In this document: one piece after another, positions 6,921 through 13,636 of the stretch
Position numbering within the stretch: position 1 is the first letter of the stretch
Layout: every line of letters begins with the position of its first letter
DNA from: a virus
Virus record (IMG/VR): IMGVR_UViG_3300020810_000286
Span: 1 to 27,880 of that record
DNA length: 27,880 nucleotides
Reading direction: 5' to 3' (one strand)
Position numbers and translations under genes: made by a program
Notes under the pieces: model-generated
What the model was told of the DNA's origin: nothing
The model's database searches: none
What the model saw: only the letters and a program-made list of their open reading frames with translations

Positions 6921-8071
6921 ACCCATGATCCGTTTTCGCGGCCTTGGAATTTTTCAGTATCTGAATTATAAATAACCATTCCGTTAACTGGAGTAAGTGC
7001 ATCACGTTCAATAGTAGTCAAACTAGCAAACTGATGATATCCAGTGTTAATACTGTTGTTTATTGTTGCTGTACCTTGTACTTCAAGGTCAGTAGTAATT
7101 TTTGCATCGCCTGCTACGTGTAATACGTTATCAGGTCTGTTAGTACCTAAGCCAAGTCTGCCTTTACTATTCCAAGTCATAACTTGTGCAAGTGTAACAT
7201 TGCCCGTTTGGTTTGATGGTAGGAATAATATTCTTCCAGGTATAATACCGTCTGACACTGTTTCGTCTAGATCAACTGCAATTTTAATTTGTCCAGCTAA
7301 TGTTTGTTGAGTTCCGTCCCAACCAAAACCGTGAATATCTGTAAGTGCGTCACCTGTAGTGCCACCAATTACAGCTAACGGATTGTCAAGAGTACCACGT
7401 GAACCTTCAGTTCTAATTTTTGGTCCTGTTGCACCATCTGCAGAATGTGCTTGAATTAAGAGACTGTTAACTGGAGCAGGTGCGTCTTGTCTAATTGTAA
7501 GAGTTGTTTCAGTTAGAATAGGTCCAACAATAAAACCTTTAATACCGTCTACTAGTAGTCCGCTATCATCACCAAACACACTACCTTTAGTATCACCTGT
7601 ATGGAATCCAGTAGTATTACCAAAGTGTGTACCTGTACTGTCACCAATTACGTTACCAGTGTGTGTACCTGTAGTATCGCCAATTACATCACCTACAATA
7701 TTGCCACTACTAATAACAGAAGTAGTTTCAATAGGTCCAACAATTTTGCCGTTAATTGCATCAACTAGGAGCGTTGAATCGTCACCGTAAATATTACCAC
7801 GAATGTCTAGTGCTGGGTTATCCGTCGCCGCCCAGTTTGCACCATTATAAACTAAGATTTGATCTTTTTGTGCGGCTAATGCTTGTACATTGCCTAGATC
7901 TTCTAAGTTTTGCGTTGATACTGATACTGGAATACCACCTTGTGTGGCTCCGTCACCTACAAAGACTTCTTTGCTATCTGTTGTATAAACGAGTTCACCT
8001 TCAGCTGGCGTATAACCAGGACTGCTTTGAAGTGCAGTCTTAGTGCCTCGTTTTAATCGTAAAGTACCCAT
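6908..8071 (-). CDS. Tail-fibre-like structural protein with internal duplication
   Basis: This encodes 387 residues. The N terminus (about 1-50) contains L-R-L-K-R-G-T, then P-A-E-G-E-L-V-Y-T-T-D and V-F-V-G-D-G-A-T, a module found at the start of many phage tail-fibre and baseplate proteins. A 24-residue module at 91-114 (starting R-G-N-I-Y-G-D-D) recurs at 162-185, and between them lie short Gly-Asn/Asp-Thr-His repeats typical of extended trimeric fibres. The C-terminal third has beta-rich segments including G-R-L-G-L-G-T and L-H-V-A-G-D-A, a common phage fibre pattern. AGGAG precedes the ATG and a TAAATA motif lies about 30 bases upstream. Probable role: host recognition or fibre shaft on the virion. 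Confidence 0.75.
   Translation of the reverse strand: MGTLRLKRGTKTALQSSPGYTPAEGELVYTTDSKEVFVGDGATQGGIPVSVSTQNLEDLGNVQALAAQKDQILVYNGANWAATDNPALDIRGNIYGDDSTLLVDAINGKIVGPIETTSVISSGNIVGDVIGDTTGTHTGNVIGDSTGTHFGNTTGFHTGDTKGSVFGDDSGLLVDGIKGFIVGPILTETTLTIRQDAPAPVNSLLIQAHSADGATGPKIRTEGSRGTLDNPLAVIGGTTGDALTDIHGFGWDGTQQTLAGQIKIAVDLDETVSDGIIPGRILFLPSNQTGNVTLAQVMTWNSKGRLGLGTNRPDNVLHVAGDAKITTDLEVQGTATINNSINTGYHQFASLTTIERDALTPVNGMVIYNSDTEKFQGRENGSWVNLV
7562..7705 (-). repeat. Degenerate Gly-rich repeat tract inside tail-fibre gene
   Basis: Residues 123-170 of the fibre protein consist of short degenerate units built on G-[DN]-x-x-G-D and T-G-T-H-x-G-N. At DNA level the tract shows repeated ACCTGT and CCAATTAC blocks on the + strand. 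Such tracts suit slippage or recombination between repeats and may vary shaft length. Confidence 0.6.
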
Positions 8072-8097
8072 GTAATGCTCCTAATTCATTGTTACAT

Positions 8098-8106
8098 GTA
8101 TTTATG
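8098..8106 (-). promoter_or_regulatory. Putative T4-type late promoter (CATAAATAC)
   Basis: The - strand reads CATAAATAC about 27-35 bases ahead of the tail-fibre start, close to the T4 late consensus TATAAATA, and no -35 box accompanies it. A structural gene downstream fits a late promoter. Confidence 0.45.
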
Positions 8107-8112
8107 CCAAAT

Positions 8113-8427
8113 TCACGATTTCCGTTTAGTTGGATTCTTAAGAAATGCTCTAGTATTCTTCTGTACATCTCGTTTAATTTTAGCACTATTAAGACGAAAG
8201 TCAACATTTTCAATACCGTCGCCATATTCATCAAAGAGATCCCCTAGGACATCTTCTAAGTTAGAGCCAGTAGTTCTTTTACCATTGCAGTCAATTTCCC
8301 AAATTTTACCAGTTTTAAATTCAATTCGAATGGTACTAATATAGTTAATGGGTATAGTGTGAATGTCAATATCTTTAAAAACTTCAGGCCAATGTTTAAT
8401 TATATCATCAGGAAGTTTCTTTGACAC
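8113..8427 (-). CDS. Conserved marine T4-like phage protein, unknown function
   Basis: This encodes 104 residues: an N-terminal K-K-L-P-D-D-I-I-K-H-W-P-E segment, a beta-rich middle (I-R-I-E-F-K-T-G-K-I-W-E-I-D), and an acidic helix with L-G-D-L-F-D-E-Y-G-D followed by I-E-N-V-D-F-R-L and a basic tail. From memory this matches a small protein widely carried by marine T4-like phages next to structural genes. The start is GTG, overlapping the previous gene by 20 bases; no in-frame ATG is near, and the M-S-K-K-L-P start fits remembered homologues. It may be a head or assembly factor, but nothing in the sequence shows a function. Confidence 0.75.
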   Translation of the reverse strand: MSKKLPDDIIKHWPEVFKDIDIHTIPINYISTIRIEFKTGKIWEIDCNGKRTTGSNLEDVLGDLFDEYGDGIENVDFRLNSAKIKRDVQKNTRAFLKNPTKRKS

Positions 8428-9064
8428 TCTTATTCTTCTTTACAGTCGGGACAAGTTCTTCGGCTTGTGCTCTAAGTGCCTTTGCTTCTTTATATAATCT
8501 ATCAGCATCACTACGATATTTAGCGGCTAAATCTGCATCTGAAAGTACACCATCAGTTGGTGCTTGAATATTAGCAACTTGTGATTCAGCAACTACAGTA
8601 TCACTTGGAGGAGCCATTTCATTAACAGAGCCTGCTTCAGTAATACTTTCGCCTGGCTTGCGTGAATTAGGATCTTTTAAAGCAAGATCAGAAATAGCAA
8701 CACCTCGCTGTTGTGCAATGATTTTATTAAGCTCATCTAATCCAATTTTTGTTGTTGTATTAGGTGTCATATCAATAGCAGACATTTTAACTCTTTGTAG
8801 TTTACCTGTTGTATGAAAACGTGCAAGCATGTTGCTACCGTCACTTAAAGAAGTTCTTGCCATAACTTCAGCAAATTCAAATGCTGTTTGTCCTGCATTG
8901 CTTTCAACTGCTCTAATTAAAACTTCATGATCAGCATCAGTTAGTGACGCAGTATCAATTACAATTGCATTTTCAGCAGGTTGTTCTCCAGGAATTACTC
9001 TGTATGCTACAACAACTTTTCTTTTGTTGTCCTTTAACACACCAACATGTTTAATTTCAGCCAT
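8408..9064 (-). CDS. Conserved marine T4-like phage protein, unknown function
   Basis: This encodes 218 residues. The first 125 form a compact domain beginning K-H-V-G-V-L-K-D-N and including A-F-E-F-A-E-V-M-A-R-T and G-S-N-M-L-A-R-F-H, then I-I-A-Q-Q-R-G-V. A low-complexity linker (about 130-175) leads to a C-terminal Ala/Glu/Lys-rich helix, probably coiled coil. It resembles, from memory, a conserved protein of cyanophages and Pelagibacter myophages in the structural region. It starts at ATG 9064 with GGAGG upstream and a TAATG overlap with the preceding gene. The small 82-residue protein upstream and the 104-residue protein downstream form a constant trio with it. Confidence 0.75.
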   Translation of the reverse strand: MAEIKHVGVLKDNKRKVVVAYRVIPGEQPAENAIVIDTASLTDADHEVLIRAVESNAGQTAFEFAEVMARTSLSDGSNMLARFHTTGKLQRVKMSAIDMTPNTTTKIGLDELNKIIAQQRGVAISDLALKDPNSRKPGESITEAGSVNEMAPPSDTVVAESQVANIQAPTDGVLSDADLAAKYRSDADRLYKEAKALRAQAEELVPTVKKNKSVKETS

Positions 9065-9312
9065 TACTTACCTCCTTCGGTAGTTTCCTTTTTAGCGGCT
9101 TCAGCGGCATCAGCCTCTGCCTTTTGTACAGTTTGTAGGAAGTTATCAAGTTTATTAAATGTTTTACCAACAGCTTCCATCTCGTTTGCTTTAAAAGCAC
9201 CACGCTGACTAGCAACATCGATGATTGATCTAATAACACCTAGGTCTTGAACGGTTAGTTCTACTGGTGCTGTTGCTTGTTCTTCTTGCGTAGCAGTAGT
9301 TTCTTGTGACAT
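9064..9312 (-). CDS. Small conserved marine phage protein, unknown function
   Basis: This encodes 82 residues: a Thr/Glu/Ala-rich N terminus, then a core L-T-V-Q-D-L-G-V-I-R-S-I-I-D-V-A-S-Q-R-G and K-A-N-E-M-E-A-V-G, and an acidic Ala-rich tail. The core is, from memory, strongly conserved in marine T4-like phages. It has AGGAG ahead of the ATG and ends in TAATG with the next gene. It is the first gene after a gap with a TAAATA-type motif, so it may be expressed late with the downstream structural genes. Function unknown. Confidence 0.75.
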   Translation of the reverse strand: MSQETTATQEEQATAPVELTVQDLGVIRSIIDVASQRGAFKANEMEAVGKTFNKLDNFLQTVQKAEADAAEAAKKETTEGGK

Positions 9313-9341
9313 ATTATGCTCCTTTTTAGTTATATGCGTAT

Positions 9342-9350
9342 ATTATTTAG
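9342..9350 (-). promoter_or_regulatory. Putative late-type promoter (CTAAATAAT)
   Basis: A - strand CTAAATAAT lies about 30 bases upstream of the 82-residue gene, the same distance as the motif ahead of the tail-fibre gene. There is no -35 box. The sequence is short and AT-rich, so chance is possible. Confidence 0.35.
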
Positions 9351-9625
9351 TTGTACTTTAATAGTGGACATGCAAGAACGAAATAAGAAAGTTCTTTTGC
9401 ATCTTCAAATCCGACTCTCATAACAGTATCTATTTTATTCTCTTTAGTAATACCTATTGTTTTGGCTAGGTAATAACGATGCTTCAAATTTTGTTGAATC
9501 CATTTTACCATTGCTTTTTCTGTGTTGTATGTAAATTTTAAATCAATGCAAGATAAATGAGGAGATTGATGTTCTAATCTCCTTGTATTAAAATAATCAT
9601 GTGCTGATATCTTATTCTTTATCAT
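9347..9625 (-). CDS. Hypothetical phage protein
   Basis: This encodes 92 residues with no motif I can name. It begins basic (M-I-K-N-K-I-S-A-H-D-Y-F-N-T-R-R), has an amphipathic helix around 36-50, and ends with a hydrophobic L-S-Y-F-V-L-A-C-P-L-L. The ATG overlaps the stop of the VWA-like gene as ATGA, so it is probably translated with the MoxR/VWA partner. That coupling is the only hint of a role. Confidence 0.65.
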   Translation of the reverse strand: MIKNKISAHDYFNTRRLEHQSPHLSCIDLKFTYNTEKAMVKWIQQNLKHRYYLAKTIGITKENKIDTVMRVGFEDAKELSYFVLACPLLKYN

Positions 9626-10893
9626 GCCGCTTCATCGTAATGCGCCGTCATACCAAACGGTGCTTTTAAATTTTTATCGTGATGACTATGAACTACAAAT
9701 ACTGTATCACAGTAATCGTCTTCGCCCCAGCTACCAAACGGATACCCGTCTGTAAACATCAAAAACTTCTTAGGCTGGATATCATTGTCTTTCATATATT
9801 TCCAGTTACAATCAAAGCTGGTTCCGCCGCCGCCCATAATTTCGTAGTCTAGCAAATCTTCACCGCTATCTGCTGTAAAGTCTTGTTCATTATATACATC
9901 AGTATCAAAGCACCAAATCTTAATCTTGTAGTCTTTGTATTCGTCCATAATGCCTTTGACTTCACCTAAGAAGTCAGCCGCCTGTGCATTACCAATTGAA
10001 CCGCTCATATCTAATGCAATGCAGATATCAATTGTTTCATCAAAATTCATACCGGGCAAAATAGCACCAGTATGCCAGCCTTTGCGGCTAGGGCGACTAA
10101 ATGTATAATCGTTTTTAATAGTACTTTGAATCTGTTGACGAAGCAATTCACGCCAATTCATTTTAGGTTCTGTAAGCTCTTTGATCATACGCTGTACAGC
10201 GCCTGGAACGTTGCCTGCACCAGCGGCTTGTGCCGCAGACATCATACTTTCTTTAATTTCATCCTTAATCTTCTTCATTTCTTCTTTTGAATAAGTTGGA
10301 TGACTTTTATTTTTTCCTTCTTCTGAATTATTATCGCCTGGACCTTCTTCCCAGTCAATGTGTTCGTCTAGCAATTCACCTAGTTGTTTTAAAAATTCTT
10401 GACCGTTTTCTTCTGCCTTTTTAAATAGATCATCGTATACTTCTTCAGAAGTCCAACCTTCATATTTGAAGTCTTGATAACATTGTACGATTGAAACCAT
10501 TTCTCCAATACGATCACGCACTAGTGTATTATTTACGATATAGTCTGCGGCAATGTTATGTAATACAGGATTACGATCTTCTCTACGTGACATATGATCA
10601 AATACACAATGCAGAATCTCGTGTGCAATTACAAACTCAATTTCTTTATTTGAAAGTGCATTAAAAAATTGAGTGTTAAAATATAAATGGCGGCCGTCAG
10701 TTGCCGCAGTAGGACACCAGTCATCACATGCTTCTACTTTAAGTCTAGTAGCCATGTTACCGAAGAAAGGATGGCGCAATAATAGGCCTACACGAGCTAC
10801 AATAACCCTATCAAGAACTTCTTCTCGCATTACTTTAAGTTCTTCTGGAGTAATATCTGGATTAGGTGCGTAACCTTTAGTATCGATGCTCAC
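9622..10893 (-). CDS. Metallopeptidase-like plus VWA-domain protein, MoxR partner
   Basis: This encodes 423 residues in two domains. The N-terminal one (DUF2201-type putative metallopeptidase) contains the zinc motif H-E-I-L-H-C-V-F-D-H at 91-100 with A-A-D-Y-I-V-N at 115-121. The C-terminal one is von Willebrand factor A-like: the metal site D-M-S-G-S starts at 296, G-G-G-G-T-S-F and F-T-D-G follow. A charged linker with a Lys/Glu helix (about 180-220) joins them. The start is GTG with AGGAG 7 bases upstream. It has its own consensus promoter and lies just after the moxR-like gene. In bacteria such proteins work with MoxR ATPases as remodelling or chaperone systems. Whether the peptidase is active is unknown. 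Confidence 0.85.
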   Translation of the reverse strand: MSIDTKGYAPNPDITPEELKVMREEVLDRVIVARVGLLLRHPFFGNMATRLKVEACDDWCPTAATDGRHLYFNTQFFNALSNKEIEFVIAHEILHCVFDHMSRREDRNPVLHNIAADYIVNNTLVRDRIGEMVSIVQCYQDFKYEGWTSEEVYDDLFKKAEENGQEFLKQLGELLDEHIDWEEGPGDNNSEEGKNKSHPTYSKEEMKKIKDEIKESMMSAAQAAGAGNVPGAVQRMIKELTEPKMNWRELLRQQIQSTIKNDYTFSRPSRKGWHTGAILPGMNFDETIDICIALDMSGSIGNAQAADFLGEVKGIMDEYKDYKIKIWCFDTDVYNEQDFTADSGEDLLDYEIMGGGGTSFDCNWKYMKDNDIQPKKFLMFTDGYPFGSWGEDDYCDTVFVVHSHHDKNLKAPFGMTAHYDEAA

Positions 10894-10925
10894 TTTGTTT
10901 CTCCTTTTCCCTAACTGTTATATAC

Positions 10926-10954
10926 AGTATACATGTATTTACTGTTGAAGTCAA
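10926..10954 (-). promoter_or_regulatory. Consensus sigma70-type promoter for the VWA gene
   Basis: The - strand has TTGACT (10954-10949), a 17-bp spacer and TATACT (10931-10926). Transcription would start near 10919, about 26 bases before the GTG start, leaving room for the AGGAG site. Confidence 0.8.
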
Positions 10955-10962
10955 GCTGAAAA

Positions 10963-10989
10963 GGACGTTTTTATACAAAGAGAACGTCC
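10963..10989 (-). terminator. Hairpin terminator candidate after moxR-like gene
   Basis: The - strand contains GGACGTT and its complement separated by 13 bases, followed by TTTTC. It lies just downstream of the moxR-like stop and immediately before the VWA promoter, so it could separate the two transcription units. The T-run is short, so termination may be partial. Confidence 0.55.
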
Positions 10990-11004
10990 AAACTCTGTAG
11001 CCAT

Positions 11005-12096
11005 TTACGCGGCCTGCGCGGCTTTAATATACTTGCTGTAACGCTCGTGCCATTCGTCGAAGCATTCTACTTCGTCCGGATCAATGGGCAATTGGTACTG
11101 AGTAAGAGCAAGGCGAATAGCCATTACAACTAGCTCAGTATCAAAATTATCCATTGTAAAACGTAGGAAGTTATTAACTTTATCGTTAAACTTCTTATCG
11201 TTTTTGTCACATGCGTCTTTCAGTTCATAGCACAGTGAGACTGTCAAGGAATACATGGCACTGATTTCTTTAGTCTCAAGCTCTTTAACCTTACCTGTCA
11301 AAATGTCAGTTGGGTTAGGGAGTTTTGACGCAACCTTACGGTGTGCCATAAACTTAACAGCAAGTCCTTCGCCAATTGCACCACTTACCAAATCAGTAGT
11401 AGTGCTTTCATCGTCGTCGTCTTCAAGTAGTTCAGAAACAAACGACCATGAACGCGGTGTTGCAAAAGAACGGCTTGGCGACTTAGGATCAAAGTCGTAC
11501 AAGTCTTTCTTAGCAAAAGTCAAATAACCGATAACATCTTTATGAATTTTATTTTCTACTGCCCACGCAAAGTAATCATCCCAATTAACAGCAAGTTCCA
11601 AGTGAACAAAACGGTTAGCCAACGGAGCAGGCATACGATAAGTAACACCTTTGTCTGCTTCGCGGTTACCTGCCGCAACAATAAGAACATTGTCTGGCAA
11701 TTTGTAAGTACCAACTCGGCGATTTAGAATCAACTGATAGGCTGCCGCTTGTACAGCTGGTGCCGCAGAGTTCATTTCATCTAGAAACAATACAATATTG
11801 TCGTATTGCGCCGCAAATTCTTCTGTTGGAAGTTCTGCTGGAGGCGCCCAAACCATTGTACTAGAGTTGCTGTCAAAATATGGAATACCTTTAATATCTG
11901 TAGGTTCCCAAAGTGATAGTCGGATATCAATAAGAAATGAATTAGTTAATACATTATTTGTAATTTGCGCAATGATATCTGATTTACCAATACCTGGAGG
12001 TCCCCAAAGGAACAGCGGACGCTTTTTAGCAAAAGCACGTACAATGCTTTTCTTTGCGCTGTTAGGTCCTACAGTACGAAGTGCGATATTTTCCAT
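11005..12096 (-). CDS. MoxR-type AAA+ ATPase
   Basis: This encodes 363 residues from ATG 12096. Walker A G-P-P-G-I-G-K-S is at 32-39, Walker B V-L-F-L-D-E at 102-107, the sensor I A-A-G-N-R at 141-145, and P-L-A-N-R-F at 158-163 carries the likely arginine finger. The C-terminal third is the helical lid. ATG 12096 is preferred because AGAGGA precedes it; the in-frame ATG at 12129 has no ribosome site and follows a small hairpin in the leader. It is transcribed from its own consensus promoter, and the metallopeptidase/VWA gene is downstream. MoxR ATPases typically act with VWA proteins to remodel or mature protein complexes. In the phage this may serve virion assembly or act on a host complex. 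Confidence 0.9.
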   Translation of the reverse strand: MENIALRTVGPNSAKKSIVRAFAKKRPLFLWGPPGIGKSDIIAQITNNVLTNSFLIDIRLSLWEPTDIKGIPYFDSNSSTMVWAPPAELPTEEFAAQYDNIVLFLDEMNSAAPAVQAAAYQLILNRRVGTYKLPDNVLIVAAGNREADKGVTYRMPAPLANRFVHLELAVNWDDYFAWAVENKIHKDVIGYLTFAKKDLYDFDPKSPSRSFATPRSWSFVSELLEDDDDESTTTDLVSGAIGEGLAVKFMAHRKVASKLPNPTDILTGKVKELETKEISAMYSLTVSLCYELKDACDKNDKKFNDKVNNFLRFTMDNFDTELVVMAIRLALTQYQLPIDPDEVECFDEWHERYSKYIKAAQAA

Positions 12097-12130
12097 TTTA
12101 TATTCCTCTTGTGTTTCAGTCAATGCCATA

Positions 12131-12145
12131 ACTTAGTTTCTAAGT
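12131..12145. repeat. Small inverted repeat in the moxR leader
   Basis: ACTTAG and its complement flank TTT, giving a 6-bp stem that lies between the promoter and the upstream ATG at 12129. It could hinder initiation at that ATG and favour the one at 12096. Confidence 0.4.
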
Positions 12146-12153
12146 ATGTATAT

Positions 12154-12182
12154 ATAATAACACCAGTATGAGAAAGAGTCAA
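12154..12182 (-). promoter_or_regulatory. Consensus sigma70-type promoter for moxR-like gene
   Basis: The - strand shows TTGACT (12182-12177), a 17-bp spacer and TATTAT (12159-12154). The -35 box lies in an 8-bp hairpin (12171-12191). Transcription would start near 12147. Confidence 0.7.
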
Positions 12183-12191
12183 CCTCTTTCT
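12171..12191 (-). other. Hairpin embracing the -35 box
   Basis: AGAAAGAG and its complement enclose a 5-base loop that contains most of the -35 sequence. On the - strand it also follows the 128-residue gene's stop, so it might end that transcript, but no T-run follows. It might instead be an operator. Confidence 0.4.
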
Positions 12192-12198
12192 TACCAAT

Positions 12199-12585
12199 TT
12201 ATTCAGAATTTGATCTTGAAATTGCTTTAGTTAAGCCGTATTTTCTTAGGTCACCGCTAAAAAGATGCAGTTCCATGGCTTTCTTTTCGTCCGTTACATA
12301 GATACTTTTTGAAGTTATATAGTATGGACACGTAATAAATTGGTCTAAAAAAATAACAGTTTGAGTAGTCATTTTGAAGTCTCTTGGAAATGGAACTTCG
12401 TAAGTTTGTAGATCTAATGTATTTGTAATAAATTCAAAACCTTCATCAGTAAGACGCAATCCGCCTTCTGATTTTTCTCTAGTGTTTTGCCACCATTCAG
12501 AACGATAATGTTTTAAATTTGCTTCGCTAATAGCAATATCAGATTGCTTTAGAAAGATCTTAGTATATGTCTCTTTCCAGTTCAT
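12199..12585 (-). CDS. Conserved marine T4-like phage protein, unknown function
   Basis: This encodes 128 residues. It has E-W-W-Q-N-T-R-E-K-S and G-G-L-R-L-T-D-E-G-F near the start, P-F-P-R-D-F and T-T-Q-T-V-I-F-L-D-Q-F in the middle, and C-P-Y-Y-I-T-S-K-S-I and L-H-L-F-S-G-D-L-R-K-Y-G-L at the end. From memory this is a frequent protein of marine T4-like phages. Its ATG overlaps the 96-residue gene stop as ATGA. The last gene of its unit, it stops just before the moxR promoter. No enzyme motif is visible; the helix-turn-like L-R-L-T-D-E-G-F segment slightly resembles winged-helix proteins. Confidence 0.75.
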   Translation of the reverse strand: MNWKETYTKIFLKQSDIAISEANLKHYRSEWWQNTREKSEGGLRLTDEGFEFITNTLDLQTYEVPFPRDFKMTTQTVIFLDQFITCPYYITSKSIYVTDEKKAMELHLFSGDLRKYGLTKAISRSNSE

Positions 12586-12872
12586 TCTTCTATAACAACA
12601 TCGCCTTGTACAAGTCTATGTACTTTAAAGCCGTCAGTTTTGAACATTTCGTTGAGTTTTTTTGCTAGATTATGTGCATGTCCGGGATTACTAAAAGAAA
12701 CCTTTTTATATTTAGGACCTGGATAGTTAGTTATTGCATTGGACGTTTTAAGGTTAAACGGTTCACCATTATAAAATACAGCCCAAATAGCTTCAGATTT
12801 AAGTACTTGTTCGCACTTATATGTTGCTTTATCTACATATTCTAAAATGATTGTTGGTTTTGGTCTACTCAT
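12582..12872 (-). CDS. Conserved marine T4-like phage protein, unknown function
   Basis: This encodes 96 residues, starting S-R-P-K-P-T-I-I-L-E-Y-V-D. Conserved-looking features are A-I-W-A-V-F-Y-N-G-E-P-F-N-L, Y-P-G-P-K-Y-K-K-V-S-F and N-P-G-H-A-H-N-L-A-K-K-L-N, with a mixed alpha/beta pattern. From memory it is common in marine T4-like phages directly before the 128-residue protein, and the two overlap by four bases here (ATGA). An AAGGA site precedes the start. Function unknown. Confidence 0.75.
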   Translation of the reverse strand: MSRPKPTIILEYVDKATYKCEQVLKSEAIWAVFYNGEPFNLKTSNAITNYPGPKYKKVSFSNPGHAHNLAKKLNEMFKTDGFKVHRLVQGDVVIEE

Positions 12873-12902
12873 ATACGTAATCCTTTAAAATTAACTACGT
12901 AT

Positions 12903-12911
12903 ATATTTATC
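12903..12911 (-). promoter_or_regulatory. Putative late-type promoter (GATAAATAT)
   Basis: This - strand motif lies about 31 bases ahead of the 96-residue gene, at the same spacing as the two other TAAATA-type motifs. There is no -35 box. Confidence 0.35.
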
Positions 12912-12936
12912 TTTTTTTGATAGAAAAACTAGTACT

Positions 12937-13182
12937 TTATTTCCATCCGGAACCACCGTCCATGCTAATAGTTACAACTTCTTCAGCATTACCTGCATTT
13001 TCTATAACTAATCGTTCTAGTCTGCCTTGATGATTAGCTAAAATAGTTGTAAGTGTATATACAAGATTTTTAGCTTGTGCTAACGGAATTCTAATTTCTT
13101 TTTGATTTCCTTGTTCTGCACTTTTAACAATTTGAACAAATTGTTGTATAGGTGCAGGATTAATCGGTTCGTTTGTTTGCAT
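12937..13182 (-). CDS. Small conserved phage protein, unknown function
   Basis: This encodes 81 residues: a Pro/Gln start, a helix with I-P-L-A-Q-A-K-N-L-V-Y-T-L-T-T-I-L, then G-R-L-E-R-L-V-I-E and a closing V-T-I-S-M-D-G-G-S-G-W-K. This ending is, from memory, characteristic of a marine T4-like phage family. The ATG overlaps the preceding gene by 23 bases and has AGGA upstream. Function unknown. Confidence 0.7.
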   Translation of the reverse strand: MQTNEPINPAPIQQFVQIVKSAEQGNQKEIRIPLAQAKNLVYTLTTILANHQGRLERLVIENAGNAEEVVTISMDGGSGWK

Positions 13183-13636
13183 TACTTAATTCCTGTCTCA
13201 TTGTAAAGTCTGTTTTAAACGGACCTTTGTATTCATACTTTTCAAGTGTAACTAACTTAGGGCAAAAACTTCTTACCCATCCTTTGTCAAATTTAATAAT
13301 GTAATAACCTGCCGCATATAAACTTTTAGACTTTTTACTTTTTGTAAAAAGTGGTAACTTTTTTTGTACATTATACATTACATTATACGGTGTTCCGCTT
13401 GTAGCAAAACCATGAATTTCTCTATCGATTTTACTACCGTCTGAAATACTTGTCTTATCCCAGCTCGCACCTCCAATGTAGCTGTTAAAAGATTTAGTAT
13501 CGCTAAAGTATTCTGTCCCTGTTGAACAACTGTACATATATCTTTTATCTTCTTCTTTAGATAGTGTACCAATACGTTCGCCATTAGATTCAATAATCCA
13601 AAACTTATTTTTTAGCACTGGTTTTGCTTTAATCAT
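13160..13636 (-). CDS. Conserved marine T4-like phage protein, unknown function
   Basis: This encodes 158 residues. The N terminus K-A-K-P-V-L-K-N-K-F-W-I-I-E starts a beta-rich domain with G-E-R-I-G-T-L. The C-terminal half has K-K-L-P-L-F-T-K-S-K-K-S-K-S, A-A-G-Y-Y-I-I-K-F, S-F-C-P-K-L-V-T-L and G-P-F-K-T. From memory it is a regular neighbour of the RNase H gene in marine T4-like phages. It overlaps the RNase H gene by 8 bases. The basic K-S-K-K-S-K stretch might bind nucleic acid, but this is speculation. Confidence 0.75.
   Translation of the reverse strand: MIKAKPVLKNKFWIIESNGERIGTLSKEEDKRYMYSCSTGTEYFSDTKSFNSYIGGASWDKTSISDGSKIDREIHGFATSGTPYNVMYNVQKKLPLFTKSKKSKSLYAAGYYIIKFDKGWVRSFCPKLVTLEKYEYKGPFKTDFTMRQELSNANKRTD

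Noticed and set aside
10951-11004. 17-residue ORF directly after moxR
   Set aside because: Starts right after the moxR stop, but covers the terminator-like hairpin and the -35 box of the next promoter; too short to support.
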